64,000 nt of DNA from Culex pipiens pallens (taxonomy: Eukaryota > Arthropoda > Insecta > Diptera > Culicidae), in the NCBI RefSeq assembly GCF_016801865.2, contig NC_068939.1, positions 90,602,879 through 90,666,878 on the forward strand, in the 5' to 3' direction. Every line of letters starts with the position of its first letter. Position 1 is the first letter of the stretch. Shown in pieces: positions 11,585 through 25,162 of this stretch. Under the pieces are notes generated by a model, which was not told the origin of the DNA, did no database searches, and saw nothing but the letters and a program-made list of their open reading frames with translations. Both the position numbers and the translations under genes were made by a program.

Positions 11585-13057
11585 TACTGAGAAGAGATCT
11601 CACGAGATGGTTGAGAGCATTTTGATCTCAGGTTTATTTAAAAAAATTGTCACGAACAAAGACATAATGTCTATATTGGGAATTAATCCAAAATCCTGTA
11701 AATGTAAATGATCTTACAAGGCTTTACAGCATCGGCATCTATAACTCTATAAGTCACTTAATGGGAGTAAATTCGACGGTGGCGTGTTATCTCGTCGCAT
11801 GTCGCTTTTGGACTTTCCGAGAAAAACGCTTTTTAATGTTTGACCTTAAAAAAAACAAAAAAAAAGAGCAACCAATGTAAACAATAACAAACACGTTTTG
11901 TTGGGTTGACCATTCTGTGCGTTGTCCCAAAGATTGATTAATTACTAATGTTTACGGTAGTCGGGCATGCACGTGTTTCAAACGCGTTTTGACCTGAATT
12001 CCCTTTGGCCAGTTGTCGCACTTACAGAACATTTCAGGGTGTGTCAAGATAGCACGACAAGATTGAATCTTCTTTCATATGAAGAGTGACAACAATGCAC
12101 GGAGTTTTTTTTCAGTTTTTATTGAACATCTCAGGATTGAAATCGGATTTTAAGGATCTGTAAAGGTCGAAATGTGAGGCATAGTGAGCTGCAGAAAATG
12201 GCGTTCTTAACTCAATTTGGCCAAAAATGCACGTGCAACAAGATAGCCTGACCACAACAAACTGATGAAGATATCAGTTAAAATGGAATTTTAAATTGAG
12301 GTTTGTAAAACTTTTTAAAAATGTTTTGTTTTATTCCAATAAAAAATTATCATGCAAAAAATATTTTACAAATTTATTCTCAATGATGATTTAATTTAAA
12401 GTTTAAAAAGTTTTAATTCAATGAACATTCCTAATACTATTGCAAATTGGAAAACCTTAACGAAGCAATTCGACAAGAATACAAAATGCACCGATGATTA
12501 TGTTATTTTTGTTAATTTTCTGGCATCGGTGGTTTTTAAAATCCAAATAATCATCAAAACTTAAATCTGATATTTTTATCCAATATTCTAAGAAAATGTC
12601 ATATTTTCATGAACAACATTTTTTTTCACCTACGTGGTTGCTGCCTTTCTCACTGATTTACTAAGCTACTGTTTGTCATTTCTGCCAACTCTTAAAGTTT
12701 CTGAAAATCCAATTATTTATATCGTTTCAAGTACCTAGATTGATTTTTCTGATGATCTGGCCGTTTGTTTTAAAAGCATAAAAATTTAAAATTTTGAGAG
12801 GCTTTTGTTATGTTTGGCAGGTTAAGGATTAAGTCTATTTATATCTAATTTGACAATTGCTTTTTTATGTCTTGATTTAAAAAAAATTTAAATTATTATT
12901 TATCTGAGTAATATTATGATTTTTCTTTGTGACAAATTGTTCAACTAAAAGTTTAATATATGTACGGTTGGTTATTTTACAAAATCTTACAACATTGAGA
13001 AATATTTATTGGCCACATTTGTATGTGTCACTGAAGTTGAATTTACATGAGAAATTG

Positions 13058-13948
13058 GTACCGTAAAACGGGGTGACTTTTTTCGCAAAATGAAGAGTAC
13101 AATTAAAATACGTAAGGAATTGTTCAGAAACATACTGACCGTGGTAGAGAAGTGTTCAAAGTACCTCAAGAAGAACTTTTCATAAAATTTTGACAATTTT
13201 AAAAAGTTAGTTAACTATACTTAAGAAAATGTTGATGAAAGTCATTATTTTAAACTTCTCCAAGTTTCATGATTTTCTCAATGAACATGATTTTTAATCG
13301 GAAAACGGAATGCATTTTCGGATTCTTTGGACAATTTTCCACTAGGAGAAGTTTGTAAATAATAAATAATATGTGTTTTTGAAACATAATTAATAAAAAA
13401 TCTCTAAATTTATAGGCAATTTCAGTTGAACAAATTTCATGTAAAATGTTAAAACTTGTGATTCGTGCTTTGAATCCAGTATAAAATGCAATATTAATCG
13501 ATAATTTTATAAATAAAACTAGTTTTAACAAATTTCAGGCGAAATTCCGACTTTTTAACAATTTTACCTAAAATTTTCTATGTATTTTGCTAAAAAGCTT
13601 ATACACTTAGTTAACTCAATATAAACATTGATTTTTTTTCTTAAAAACTATATCAGCTACTTTAGTGATGGTACATTTAGCGTACAAATAAAGTTTGAAC
13701 AACTTAAATATGTTTTAAAAAAGAAAAAACTATGACTATCAAAGTCACCCCGGAATTAAACTAAGAATTTTTAAAGTAACATTTTTTCTAAACATTATTG
13801 AAAAAACTTTTTTTCCGGAATAGTGCATGGACTTTGTGTAGTCTACCCCAGAACATGTTTTAAAATTAATAATCTTGAGAAAAACGTTACCTGTTGGAAA
13901 ATATAATACATATTGAAATCCTATCAATGTCACCCCGGTTTACGGTAC
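13058..13948. mobile_element. MITE-like element with CCGTAAAACGGGGTGAC ends
   Basis: The terminal inverted repeats are CCGTAAAACGGGGTGACTTT (from 13061) and the inverted CCGTAAACCGGGGTGACATT (to 13945). Each is flanked by TA. The element is about 885 bp, AT-rich inside and lacks a transposase. Another internal motif, GTCACCCCGG, sits near 13743. Degenerate relatives of the terminal motif occur at 15513-15545 (TACCGTGACC, GGGGGTGACTTTG), so the family has been active more than once in this intron. Confidence 0.75.
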
Positions 13949-14174
13949 ATATTTCTATAGATTCGAAGCTATTTTTTTGAAAATTAACTTATTAAAGCAA
14001 TTTGAAAATATTTGACACTCCACAATATAAACACAAAATGTCCCTTATATGAATTCTAGTTTAGATTATACATTTCAGTGGAATAAATTCAAATTGGTAA
14101 AATATTCGCTGGTTTTGTTTTCGTTCTGTTTAAATCAAAATAAAAACACAAACAATAAGATTGCGCGAAATGAA

Positions 14175-14414
14175 ATCCCCCGAGATCTACAAACTGACAG
14201 GGCGGGCGCCGTTGGTGGCCAACGACTGTTATCTATTTGCTCCAAATCTAATGATGTTGATGTTTAATCTTTTCAACGCATTCATACGTGCTGTTGATAA
14301 GAGAAACGTCACTAGATCGTTGAAGCGTATGATCAGTTGAGTTGATAGGGTATTGCGGTCTTGTTCAGCGGAGAAGGACAACCATGGCTGGTCTCTCATG
14401 CTCATGCTCCTCCG
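14175..14414 (+). mobile_element. 5'-truncated non-LTR-type retroelement 3' end
   Basis: This 240-bp block is nearly colinear with 48741-48986 (shared tracts GAGATCTACAAACTGACA, GGCGGGCGCCGTTGGTGGCC, GAGAAGGACAACCATGG). It ends in the same CATGCT tail repeat. The 48-kb copy is a complete insertion with target duplications. This one begins partway in, which is the usual 5' truncation of target-primed retrotransposition. I found no clear target duplication around it. Confidence 0.65.
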
Positions 14415-17099
14415 ATCTCCAAAATTCAAGGTTTGCTTTAAGTGCAAAAGTGCTATATTTGATTAAATTATAAAAATAAATGTTAAACAATAGTATAGCT
14501 TTTTACAATATCTTTTCCATAGCCAACAATCACTAGTTGGAAATTTGAATTTTCATCAATAATTGTGTTTTTGCCAAACAAAAAAACAAAAAAGAAACGC
14601 TTGACAATCGTAGTGCAAAATTGTGTGGAGTAGTTTTCAACTAATATTCTATGGCAATTCAAATTCAATTTTATGACACGCAACATAATTTTTGTGTATA
14701 AAGATGTCTATTTTAAAGACTGGCTGCCAAAGTTCAATGCTATTAGGACAATTCTTAGCTCAACATATACTTCCATTTCATAGAGCTGAATCTACATATT
14801 TCCCATTACATTAGCTATTCAAATTAGCCTGTATCATTGTTTGCAAGGCTTGGCAGACATATAGCAGTTCGGGAACTCATCGTTGCCAAGACACTGAAAC
14901 GGAGAAGGTTCTCTTTTTGAAACTTGTGATGATAATTCCTAAACGTTTCAGCTTTAGTCCAGACGTGCTTTTTCTCTAGCTCCAAACTGAATCGACGGGA
15001 AGAGCGGAGCCCACAACTCCCCGTGCAGCAATAGGCCATAATTTGGCCCACTAAAAACGTCCAATAAGAAATGTCACATAACACACTGCGGGTGACCTAA
15101 CCAAATGACACACATAGACTCGTCCACACAAAATTACACCGAAAAGTCACGCTCGAGTAACCTTCAGCGAAGGTTGCGCGTGTTTTCGTGCGCTTTGCTG
15201 GGTTCACAGATTCAAAGTGACACCTCTTGCCGTTATGCGACCCCGGGACAGCAACATGGCACACGGCAGAGAAAGCAGATCGATTTCCGGTTCCTCCGGG
15301 CGGGATCTCCCGTGGTGTTATTAGTGTGTGACGTGAGGAGACTGTGTTAAGGAGGTGAAATCTGATTTTTTGACATCTCGTCATACTTGTGCTATCTTGT
15401 CAGATGTGCATTTTGCGCTGAAATGAGTTAAAGACGCCATTTTGTGCAGCATTCAATACTTCACCTTTTGACCTCAAAACTTGATTTCAATCATGTGATA
15501 TTCAATAAGTACCGTGACCTGGGATAATATTGATATCGGGGGTGACTTTGATAGGTTTAATTTTTTCGGCAGAATGAAGAATTAATTTAATTTTTAATTA
15601 AAATTCAATACGCACGCGTTTGTTTATCTCTGCTAGGAGATGGTAAATTCAAAATCACCCGTCATGAGTTTCCGATCATTCAAATTGACCGTTAAATTGT
15701 TGATTACTGGTTCTTAAATATTTATACGTCTGTAAGTCTGTGTTTATAACTTATATGACTGGATTGTTTTGACAGCTTATTTAAGGTTTGAGATTTCATG
15801 TCCTATCTTTCACCTTCTCAGTTTGACGACATTGCACAGCAAAATGAATATCATGTTAATTTTATTTTTTTAATTAATTCTACCTACGGGTGGCCTCCGC
15901 CGGTGCCACCACGTGGGCCGCGCCAGGCTTTGTGTCCAAGTGACACATGGAGCCTGGATGAGCTCTTGTTGTTGTTGTTTGCGTAGCTTGAAGGAACGGA
16001 CAGTGTCATAAATAAGGCAAAATTGAATGATGCACTCGGGTGGTGGGTGCTCGATATCCAACCAGCAGGAAAGGAACCGTCAGCATTCGCGGAAATTGAG
16101 AAAAAATCTCATTACACAAAGTGCCACCCACTGTGGGGACGGCTTTTCGATAGTACGGCGTTTAATTAAAATTAAACGAAGGGTGTGATTTTCCAACTGT
16201 TCTACATTTAGGTTGACAGACGAGATTGATTTCAAACTGCAACTGTAATTAAATCAAGCGACACGACATCATCAGTAACCTGATATCAGACAGTTTTGAG
16301 AACATTTTTGTAGAGATAGTAGAATTACGCTAATTTTTTTGTTGAAAAGTTTGGTTCATTAACATTACTGTGGAATACATCACCCTTTTTCTATAAATAA
16401 GCAGTGTTTTGCATCAAAGTATTATTTCTGAAAATTCTAAATTTATATCATTTAAGTCAGGATGGCCACCAAATGAAATGAAATTCGCGTTTTGTCCGAG
16501 ACAGACAGGGATTTTCCCGGAAAGTTTTTACATCAAAATTTTTTTGTTATCTGGCCTGAGTATGAAAATGCTTTTAAAATGCATTTATTTATTTATTAGA
16601 GGTAATTTTTTAATAACTTCATTTCCCAGGATAGCTTCCAAAGTTTGTTAGCAGTTGTTTAAACGAAGCCATTTCAGATCGTTTTTCAATCCAATACCCT
16701 AATTTCATAAGCTGAGAATCTTTCATCTTCAATTTTTCAAAACGTAAAATCAATAAAATTAGGAAAATTGAATAAATTATTACTAGAAAGCAGGAAATGC
16801 CTATCAAGACGTTTTGAAAGTCATTTTTCATTATGAATTGAAAACGGAGAAGAAGAGTTAAAAAAAACAACAATAAAAAATACATAAAGATCGTATGAAT
16901 TCAAGAAGAACTATTCTTCAGAGAATACTCAATTTCCTTGATTTTTGTTATTAGTTTTTTCAATTTGTTATTTGATAAAAAGTAATTTTACATCATTGAT
17001 ATGTCCATATAAATCTATTTACAATTTTGGAAACTGCCCAACCAAAAACGCCACAATAAGGATCGCAAATCTTTACCTGGAAAAAGATTTTGCTAATCC
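14415..17099. other. Intron 1 DNA without a supported gene
   Basis: Positions 14990-15350 are less AT-rich and unique-looking, and 15513-15660 holds degenerate relatives of the GGGGTGACTTT family. The stretch 15880-16170 is again mixed-composition, and 16380-17100 is AT-rich. None of the frames (longest about 95 codons) has recognisable domains or splice context. Confidence 0.45.
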
Positions 17100-17102
17100 A
17101 TT

Positions 17103-18778
17103 ATGGGTTATTCTCGACCAACAAACACGAAATCGGAAAAAGTTGCCCCGACCCGTCTTCGATTTTCGTGAAACTTTGCTCTTAGGGGTAATTTTGGTCC
17201 TTGATCACGAATCCGAGGTCCATTTTTCGATATTTCGTGACGGTGGGGCGGTATGACCTCTTTCATTTTTCTGGTATTTTACTAAAATACGTTTTCCAGT
17301 GATTTGTAGCTCGCAACCGTGAAGAGATAGAAATTTGGTGTCAAATGGACTTTTGTGTAAAATTAGACGCCCGATTTGATGGCGTACTCAAAATTTCGAA
17401 AAAACTTATTTTTCATCGAAAAAAAATTAAAAAATAGTTTTAAAATCGCTGCCATTTCCCGTTACTCAACTGTCAAAAATCGTGAGACATGTCATTTTAT
17501 GGGAAATTTAATGAACTTTTCGAATCTGAAATAACCCAGAAGGGTCATTTTTACATTAAGAACTAAATTTTTCATTTTAAAATTACGTGTTTTTTCTAAC
17601 ATTGCAGGGTTACATTTTAGAGTGTAACAATGTTCTACAAAGTTGTAGAGCAGACAAAAACAAAAATTTTGATATATAGACATAAGGGGTTTGCATGTAT
17701 TCTTCACGAGTTATCAGAATTTTACAAAAAAGTTTTTTGAAAAAGTTATGATTTTGACCATTTTTTACCAGTTTTTCGAATTTTTAACCCCTAAAACTCA
17801 ATCGTGTGCTTTTGAAAGTTTTTTTTTTCGGAAGGTTTAGCTAATTTTGCAAAAGAACGACCCCTTGGACGATTGTTGTGGCTTGTGCACTGCTTGTATG
17901 TGGGAATTTTTCGAAAATAAAAAAAAAACAAACCGAATACACTCACTCATCACAAAAATATTTTTTCTTGAAAAAAAAATTCTGATTCTCGCAATGCACG
18001 AGTCACAACAATCGTTCAAGGGGTCGTTCTTATGCAAAATTAGCTAAACTTTCCGAAAAAAATACTTTCAAAAGCACACGATTGAGTTTTAGGGGTTAAA
18101 AATTCGAAAAACTGGTCAAAAATGGTCAAAATCATAACTTTTTCAAAAAACTTTTTTGTAAAATTCTGATAACTCGTGAAGAATACATGCAAACCCCTTA
18201 TGTCTACATATCAAAATTTTTGTTTTTGTCTGCTCTACAACTTTGTAGAACATTGTTACACTCTAAAATGTAACCCTGCAAAGTTAGAAAAAACACGTAA
18301 TTTTAAAATGAAAAATTTTGTTCTAAATGAAAAAATGACCCTTCTGGGTTATTTCAGATTCGAAAAGAACATTAAATTTCCCATAAAATGACATGTCTCA
18401 CGATTTTTGACAGTTGAGTAACGGGAAATGGCAGCGATTTTAAAACTATTTTTTAACTTTTTTTGATGAAAAATACGTTTTTTGGAATTTTGAGTACGCC
18501 ATCAAATCGGGCGTCTAATTTTACACAAAAGTCCCTTTGACACCAAATTTCTATCTCTTCACGGTTGCGAGCTACAAATCACTGAAAAACGTGTCTTAGT
18601 AAAAAACCAGAAAAATGAAAGGGGTCGTACCGCCCCACCGTCACGAAATATCGAAAAATGGACCTCGGATTCGTGATCAGGAACCAAAATAACCCCTTAG
18701 AGCAAAGTTTCACGCAAATCGAAGAGGGGTCGGGGCAACTGCTGTGTGAGTTGGCGGAGAATGACCCTTATGTATTTT
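17103..18778. mobile_element. Foldback element, family B, arms about 780 bp
   Basis: The left arm (about 17103-17880) and right arm (about 18000-18778) are inverted copies with a loop near 115 bp. Paired landmarks include GTTGCCCCGACCC at 17142 and its complement ending at 18739, and TACAAAGTTGTAGAGCAGAC near 17636 and its complement near 18225. The ends read GGGTTATTCTC and GAGAATGACCC. The mirrored short frames on both strands are products of the symmetry. A partial third arm lies at 53490-53915. Confidence 0.8.
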
Positions 18779-18782
18779 CGGC

Positions 18783-21063
18783 GGAACTGTGGGTTTTGTT
18801 GGCAATTCAAGATGCCTTTTTTATTACTTTTTTCACATGGAAACGGAATTGCGCAAGATTGGGGAACAGCATCTAACTCCTTCGTGACTCTAATGTAGCC
18901 ATTTCAGCCCTTTTACGTTGTAATATAGCTCATAAAAAGCGTTTCCTACTGAAATGAAGTGATAAATAGCTCAAAAGGAAGTTTGCAAGGGGTGACATTG
19001 GGTCTGGGGGTGTGATTGGTTCATACAAATTTCAGCATTTTTAAAAATTAAAAACTCAACTTTTCAGAAATATTTTTAAGATTTTTTTGTCTTCTAGAAA
19101 GTTGTTGGTCGCCAATCCAAGCAACTTTGTCGAAGACACCAATATTTTATTTTGCAATCTACCCCTTCTACGACCAAATTTAGAGCAAGTATCTGAGCAA
19201 ACCTTCAAAAATCAGTTTTGAGTGTAGCAATTTAGGGTTTTGTTTTAGAGAAAAGTGATGGTTGAGACATTTTTTAAGCTCTGAAAAACCAACATTTTTA
19301 TTTTTTGACAAGTCTTAGGGTAAAAGTTAGAGCACTTTTAAGGTAAAAAATATGCTTATTTAAAACTTGAATATCTCAAAAAGGCGCAGGCCATTTTTTC
19401 CTATTTCCTTTTGCGACAACTCTTCTCAAAAGACCAAAGCTCTAAAAGTTCACCATTTTTAGGAAAATCAATTTTCCACCTAATTTTGCAATCTGGACCA
19501 CTGTGCATTGAATTCATAATGAACAACACGTTTTAGCAGGTGTTTTATATTTAAATGTTTCCTATACAACTACATATTTTTAATTATCTTAAGTACCAAA
19601 TATTTAAGTAATTTTAAAACAAAAAACTCAAATCAAATTGATTTTCAAAATATAACGTTTGCAATTTTTCTTACGGATTAATTTATAATTAATGAATTTT
19701 AAGTCTTCAATTTGTCCTAAATATATCAAGAGAAATATCTACATGATAAGGCAATTGCAATTTTATGTCCCCTTCCTTTTCAAAATTCCCTTTAAAAAAT
19801 TCAGAGGGTTAAAAAATTATTATTGAGTGTAATACACAAATAAATTGAAAAAAAAAAACTTGTAAAACCAATTGTCAACTATTCAGAACATATTGCATAA
19901 TGCTTATTTATTTATTTTTAGTCAAATAAAGACTTTTTTTTATCTATTTACAGATTTTGTATTTGGGACCGCAAACGGAAAAGCTTTAGAAAAAAATCGA
20001 AAATGTATTGATATTTTGCAAATTTTTGATACTAGCATAACTGCAATAACGTAAAAAGCATTTACCTTTAGCTCTTTTAAATTTTTTTGCCCCCTCCTTG
20101 ACCTTGACCAGAGCCGAGGGACAAAAAGTTTAAAGAAAATTTGTACAAGCCTTATCGTTTTTTTAATCACAGTTAAAATTTAAATAATGTACATAATAGG
20201 AGTAATATACCCATTTTAAGCCTAATAAGCGGTCGTGTTTGAATGATGCTGGATAATCTGGAGCGTTCCTTGAAGTTTACTAAAACCAGGTACACCAACG
20301 AGTAGAGCAACTTTTTGTGAACATTTCTGTTTATTTTCACTTTTATTAAAAGTTATGCTATTCCTTTTACAAGCATTTGAAAAAAAAATATTTCCCAAAT
20401 GCATTCTAATCAGTCGAGAGCATTGGGCCACGCCCATTTTCCTATTTTCAGCTTAGTTCTTTTTTTTCTTCCAGCGCTCTTTTGGGTCTGCTTAGTGCTG
20501 CCAAAATTGATGAAATTTTAAGCGAACACTCACGAAAAGTAGCATTTATATCGAAAGTTTCCTGGCATCACTGGCTCACTCCAACAGGCGCAGCTGGTGG
20601 TGTTGGTGGCCACCCTTTGTTCTTTATTTGCCTTCGCTTCTCGCTCGGTTTTCTTCAGCCTTCGATTGGAATGGGTTGTCACAACCCAAACGCCAAAAGT
20701 CTTGGCGCGATTGTTTTTTTATGGCGCATGCTAATTGTTTACATGTTCCGGGATTATTTTTCAAGTGAGTGACTAACTAATGTGCAAAAGAACATGTTGC
20801 CGGTAGTTGGAAGCAATATCATATCTTAAGCGCTTTGAAATCGTTAGCGCAAGTGAAAAGATATTGATGGCAACTTTCGTTAAGCAGTTAACCTGTCATC
20901 TTTCGTGTGGATGTGTGTGCCACCAAAATGATGAGAAATGGTCTCGCAAAATAGAAATTATGAACAAAAGTGCATTAAATTTGATATTTTTGGCCAGTTA
21001 ATGGCATAAATTTGCGTGCTTACTTGAAGCAGTGCTGATGCTGGTAAGTTTATAGCCTTAATA
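18783..21063. other. Intron 1 DNA, partly repeat-derived
   Basis: The segment 19080-19510 contains the module CAAGCAACTTTGTCGAAGAC shared with the foldback families, so it is an old element fragment. The stretch 19550-20200 is plain AT-rich DNA, and 20470-20760 is of average composition with no frame of note. No gene is supported. Confidence 0.45.
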
Positions 21064-21432
21064 CACAGCTAAAAAAGTAGTAATCCAGCTGCGTGTAACA
21101 GGCCTGGGTGTAAAACAAATATTGCATTATTTTATACAATTTTATGTGATTTTACACCCTGAAATATGTAGCCCATCAGTATGGGAAACCTACTTGACCG
21201 AAATGTCAAGCTCAACTATGCGTTTATCTTTACAGCTTTACATTGGTCTGATGGCCGAGTGGGCTAAGGCGCAAGTCCTTACTGTTGGTGCTGGGTTTGA
21301 ATCCCGTCGGTTGCAACTTTTTTTTTGTGTTTGCAAAAATTTTACATGCAGTGTGTAATATTAAATGTTTATTTTGACGAAGGTGACGTGCATGCTTTTG
21401 CATGCGATTTTACCATAGGATTTTTTGCTGTG
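21064..21432 (+). mobile_element. MITE carrying a tRNA-Leu-like Pol III unit
   Basis: The inverted ends CACAGCTAAAAAAG and CACAGCAAAAAATC are flanked by TA (21062-21063, 21433-21434), for a total of 369 bp. Inside, TGGCCGAGTGGG (21252-21263) is a perfect A box. GGTTTGAATCC (21294-21304) is a B box, and a run of nine T (21318-21326) follows at terminator distance. The D-arm region GATGGCCGAGTGG...TAAGGCGC is like tRNA-Leu, but the anticodon arm is degenerate. This is a DNA-transposon-type element with an embedded Pol III unit, not a SINE. Confidence 0.72.
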
Positions 21433-24400
21433 TAGTATTTTTGGCGCTTTAATCGAGCTTCAAACTCTTCATATGACGAAGATAGGTGTTTGATTAGAAA
21501 GGGTATATTTCCCCTAATTTATAAATTTAGGTCATTGCTTATTTTGTTTCAGGTTTTTTTAAGGGGCGGTTATCAATTTTTTTATTTTGAAAATTTAGCT
21601 TCTAATTTGAAATCCATTCAATTTTGATATTTTCCTCAACCTTGATCAGAAATACAAATTTGAATGGCATATAAAAAAAAAACCTAGAATCCGTTCAAAA
21701 TTTTTTTTTGTCACCTGGTAATTTTATTTGAGTGAAAATCAACCACATTTATTGTTCCACTGTTTAAAAACATAGTTAATATTTAATGAAGGATTTAAAG
21801 GGCCAATCATTGAACAACTTTCAAGGGCCGTCGCGGACCGAATGAAATGGCTTCATGGGCATTGATTTTACATTTTCATTACATTGTTCTAATTCCCGAA
21901 GTTTTCAGCACTATATTTATTATGAATGAGTTTAGTTCATCGAGTTTGTAGAGAATATTATAAGCGTTCGATGGAACCTTACACTATTGTAACTTTTTTC
22001 CATTTAATGATGCATCATTTCTACTTGGAAACTGTGTTACAATAGTTACTCAGCAAGTCTTAGTAATTTCGTTACACCTTCAATCCATTCAGCATCTCTT
22101 ATCGCACGCACACTTTGACATTACGGTAGTCGTAATGACCGTAACCACGTCATGGACGTGCTCCACATTTTTTTTTGCCTCTCCGCGTCCAAGTCCCCAA
22201 ATGAAAAGTTCACCGTCCTACTACGGATGGAGTGAACTTGCAGCATCTGCTCTCATTGTTATTCCGGTCAAGTGATAGTGGCTCACAAATACCACAGAAA
22301 AAGGCCCTGGCATTTGAAAAAAAAAAAACAGTTAAAACAAATGAAAGGGGCATCATGATGACACGGCGAATACGGTGAGCCAAAGATCAGCTGTAGCTTA
22401 AACTTTGGGACGGTTTCGAAATGCTTGAGTGAAGGGGGAAGGAGGAACAGGGACGCGTACTTCGTAGATTAAACTACAATAAATAAGGTTTAAAAAACGT
22501 TGACTTGATTACAGCTGTTAGTGGCAATGAGAGAATTGTATATGTTTGCACAACGGCTCTTGAGAGGCTGGTGTGAACTATAGGCTTATTTGCAATGTAA
22601 AAAAAAACAAATATTATTTTAAAACTGAAGCAAAGAAGTGATGAGATATCGTAGAATCGTGGTAATTAATCATTTAATTTTAAAATTACTATACTAGAGC
22701 GTATTCTAAGTATGGGCAGCTTATTAAATTGTTTATTTTTAAACATCTTTAGACAACAAATTTAGTTTTTTTTAAAGGTCCAATAAGCTATTGTGTTTCA
22801 TATGTTTAGAGGTCTTTTTCAAAAATAAAAATAAAAATCTAGAAATAGTTGTAAGGCCGATGAGAGATTATTTAACTTTTTGAACACAATTATCCTAAAT
22901 TTATTAAAATATTCTATAACATGTGTTAATAGTGACTTTCTCGCAAGTCAGCCAAGTTCCAGTGTGCGGCTAATCTTTCCACTGACAGCAGATGTCTGTC
23001 TACGGGTGTGTACGGTATCAGTTCAACGCTGTACAATCCTCTGGCAGTCACACCGACCGTATACGCCGTCCGTTTGTTCTCAACCCGTTCGTTCTTTGTT
23101 TTGTTGCCAAAGCTGTTGCCCGCGTCTGCCGAGAAGAGTACGGTGAACCACAATATATACGGTGACCCCGGTGCCTCCGTAATCGTCTTCTTCTCGTTCC
23201 ATTCCGGACTGACAAGTGGAACCTGTCTAGTGCCTCCGGGCCGGGTTCGGCCGGTTTGTGTCCAGATTTGTGTGGTTCGTACTTTATCACTGTCCAGGGA
23301 ATGCTTCGTTTAACTGCGGAATAGAGGAAGTTTTGTTTCCTTAGATTCATTTCGCAACTTTAATTTCATTTGCAGTGATTTTTAAATTTAATCACTCTTT
23401 TCAAAATAAAATCCTTTCCATTCTTAATTGAAAGGGGGGAAACGTTCTTTGCACACCAGAAGGGCGAACGATACACCCGAGTGGAGCAGATTTTACGCAA
23501 CAATTACCCCATTAGAGCACTTTATCAGCACTCCACCCCCGGGTTGAGAGTGTTCAGTGGCATTCCAAGTTCATCCCTGACCTGACCTGAATCAATTTCT
23601 TGCGCCCATCCATCATTATCCTTTGGGGTATGGGGTTGGTTGGTCTAGGCTGGGTCTGCCACGAATCCGCTTTATATTTCCAGCTTGGTGCGCACCACTG
23701 TGCCTGTTGACCATAGACAAGAATATTGTATTTTTATGGCTTAAATGTGTATTTTTTACCTCAGAAAATCCTAGGATTATATTCTGTCTTATTGAAACGC
23801 TCAAAAGCTGAATTTCAAAGAAACAAGCAGTATTTTGATAAAGCATTTTTAATATATTTAGTTACAATTTATTTCCTACAGTAAACAACTAAAGAAAGAG
23901 AAATACATATTGCTAAATATTTTTGATTAAAAACCCGATTTAATATCACCAGAGGTGAAATAGAGCCTTTCTTACAAAATGATGAAACTCCGAGAAATAT
24001 ATTGGTGCAATTAATTTTTCAGAAACATAATGATACCATCCAGTGAGAATTTTACCTAAAGCTTCGAATCTTTTTAGGCTAAACCTCAAATGCCATTTTT
24101 TTTTAATTTCAGAAGTACATTATTTGTCGCAAGATATTTAAATTTAATTAAGAAAATCATATTGGATTGACATTATTAGAAAAAAAATAAAGGGCACTCA
24201 GTCTTTATTGATAGTCTATGATTAACTAAAAAAATATGTATCGCTATTGCACTTTGTCGATCAATTATGAGAAGCCAGAAAGAACACTTTCACGCGCAGC
24301 GTAAAACGCGCAAGCGTAAAAGCGCTGGCGTTGAAGCTTCGACTTGACGACTTGTCGAGCTTTCGAGCGAGAACGAGCCGGGACTTCGAATTTGATGTTC

Positions 24401-25162
24401 AGTATATGATTTTGTATAAATCCAAAAATTTAATAAGAAAAAATAGGGTAAAAATCTCTGGAAATACATTTTGGAAAAGCTTCAAATTTTGGGCCCAAAC
24501 AGTTTATGGCGCATGTTTTCGAATGGCTTTTTGTTTGAAACTGAATTCTTTAAATTTGATAGTGTTATCTGTAAAATAGTCCAAAAAATACCTCTAAAAA
24601 TGGCTTTGACCACATTTACTGGTCGAAAATTGTGAATCGAAAAATAAAATGTTCGTCTCCGACCCCACGGCTACAGATCTGACTTATAAAAATTGTGGGT
24701 ATTACGAGCGGTTCACACAAATTTTTAAGAGCGGATACAGACATCGCTCATGTATTTCAGAAAAAGAGCTCTCAAAAATCAGACTCTGAGTTCCGGGTTT
24801 CGGGCCAAAATTCAATCGAAAGAGCGCATCTAAAACTTCAATTTAGTAATAGGATTTTTTCCTGGGACGAATCCTCGCCGAGCACGAATTTTTTAAGATT
24901 TCGGAAAAAAGCGTTTTTCCAAAAGCAAACCTTAAACCTTTCTTTTGTAAGAAAGGCAAAAAACATGAATGATCTTAAATTTCGAAAAAATGATAAGTAT
25001 AATAGTTTCCCTTGTTTAAGTTATAAAAATCATAACGATTTTTTGTGATGTTGTTTGTAGTTGCTTGATAGAGAATGATTTAATTTTGGAACATAAATTG
25101 TGAAACAAGCAATAACAAGAAAATGTGAATAGACATATGAGCGATTGAATCGGCTTGAATCG
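21433..25162. other. Intron 1 DNA without a supported gene
   Basis: The interval 22930-23310 is GC-richer, has a TCAGTTC initiator-like site near 23018 and unique sequence, and might be regulatory. The interval 24290-24370 is rich in GCG and CGAG motifs. The remainder is AT-rich. Overlapping frames on both strands (up to 117 codons) have no recognisable product. Confidence 0.4.

Noticed and set aside
16619..16885. 88-codon hydrophobic minus-strand frame
   Set aside because: Located in very AT-rich DNA where leucine, isoleucine and phenylalanine-rich frames arise by chance; no upstream support.
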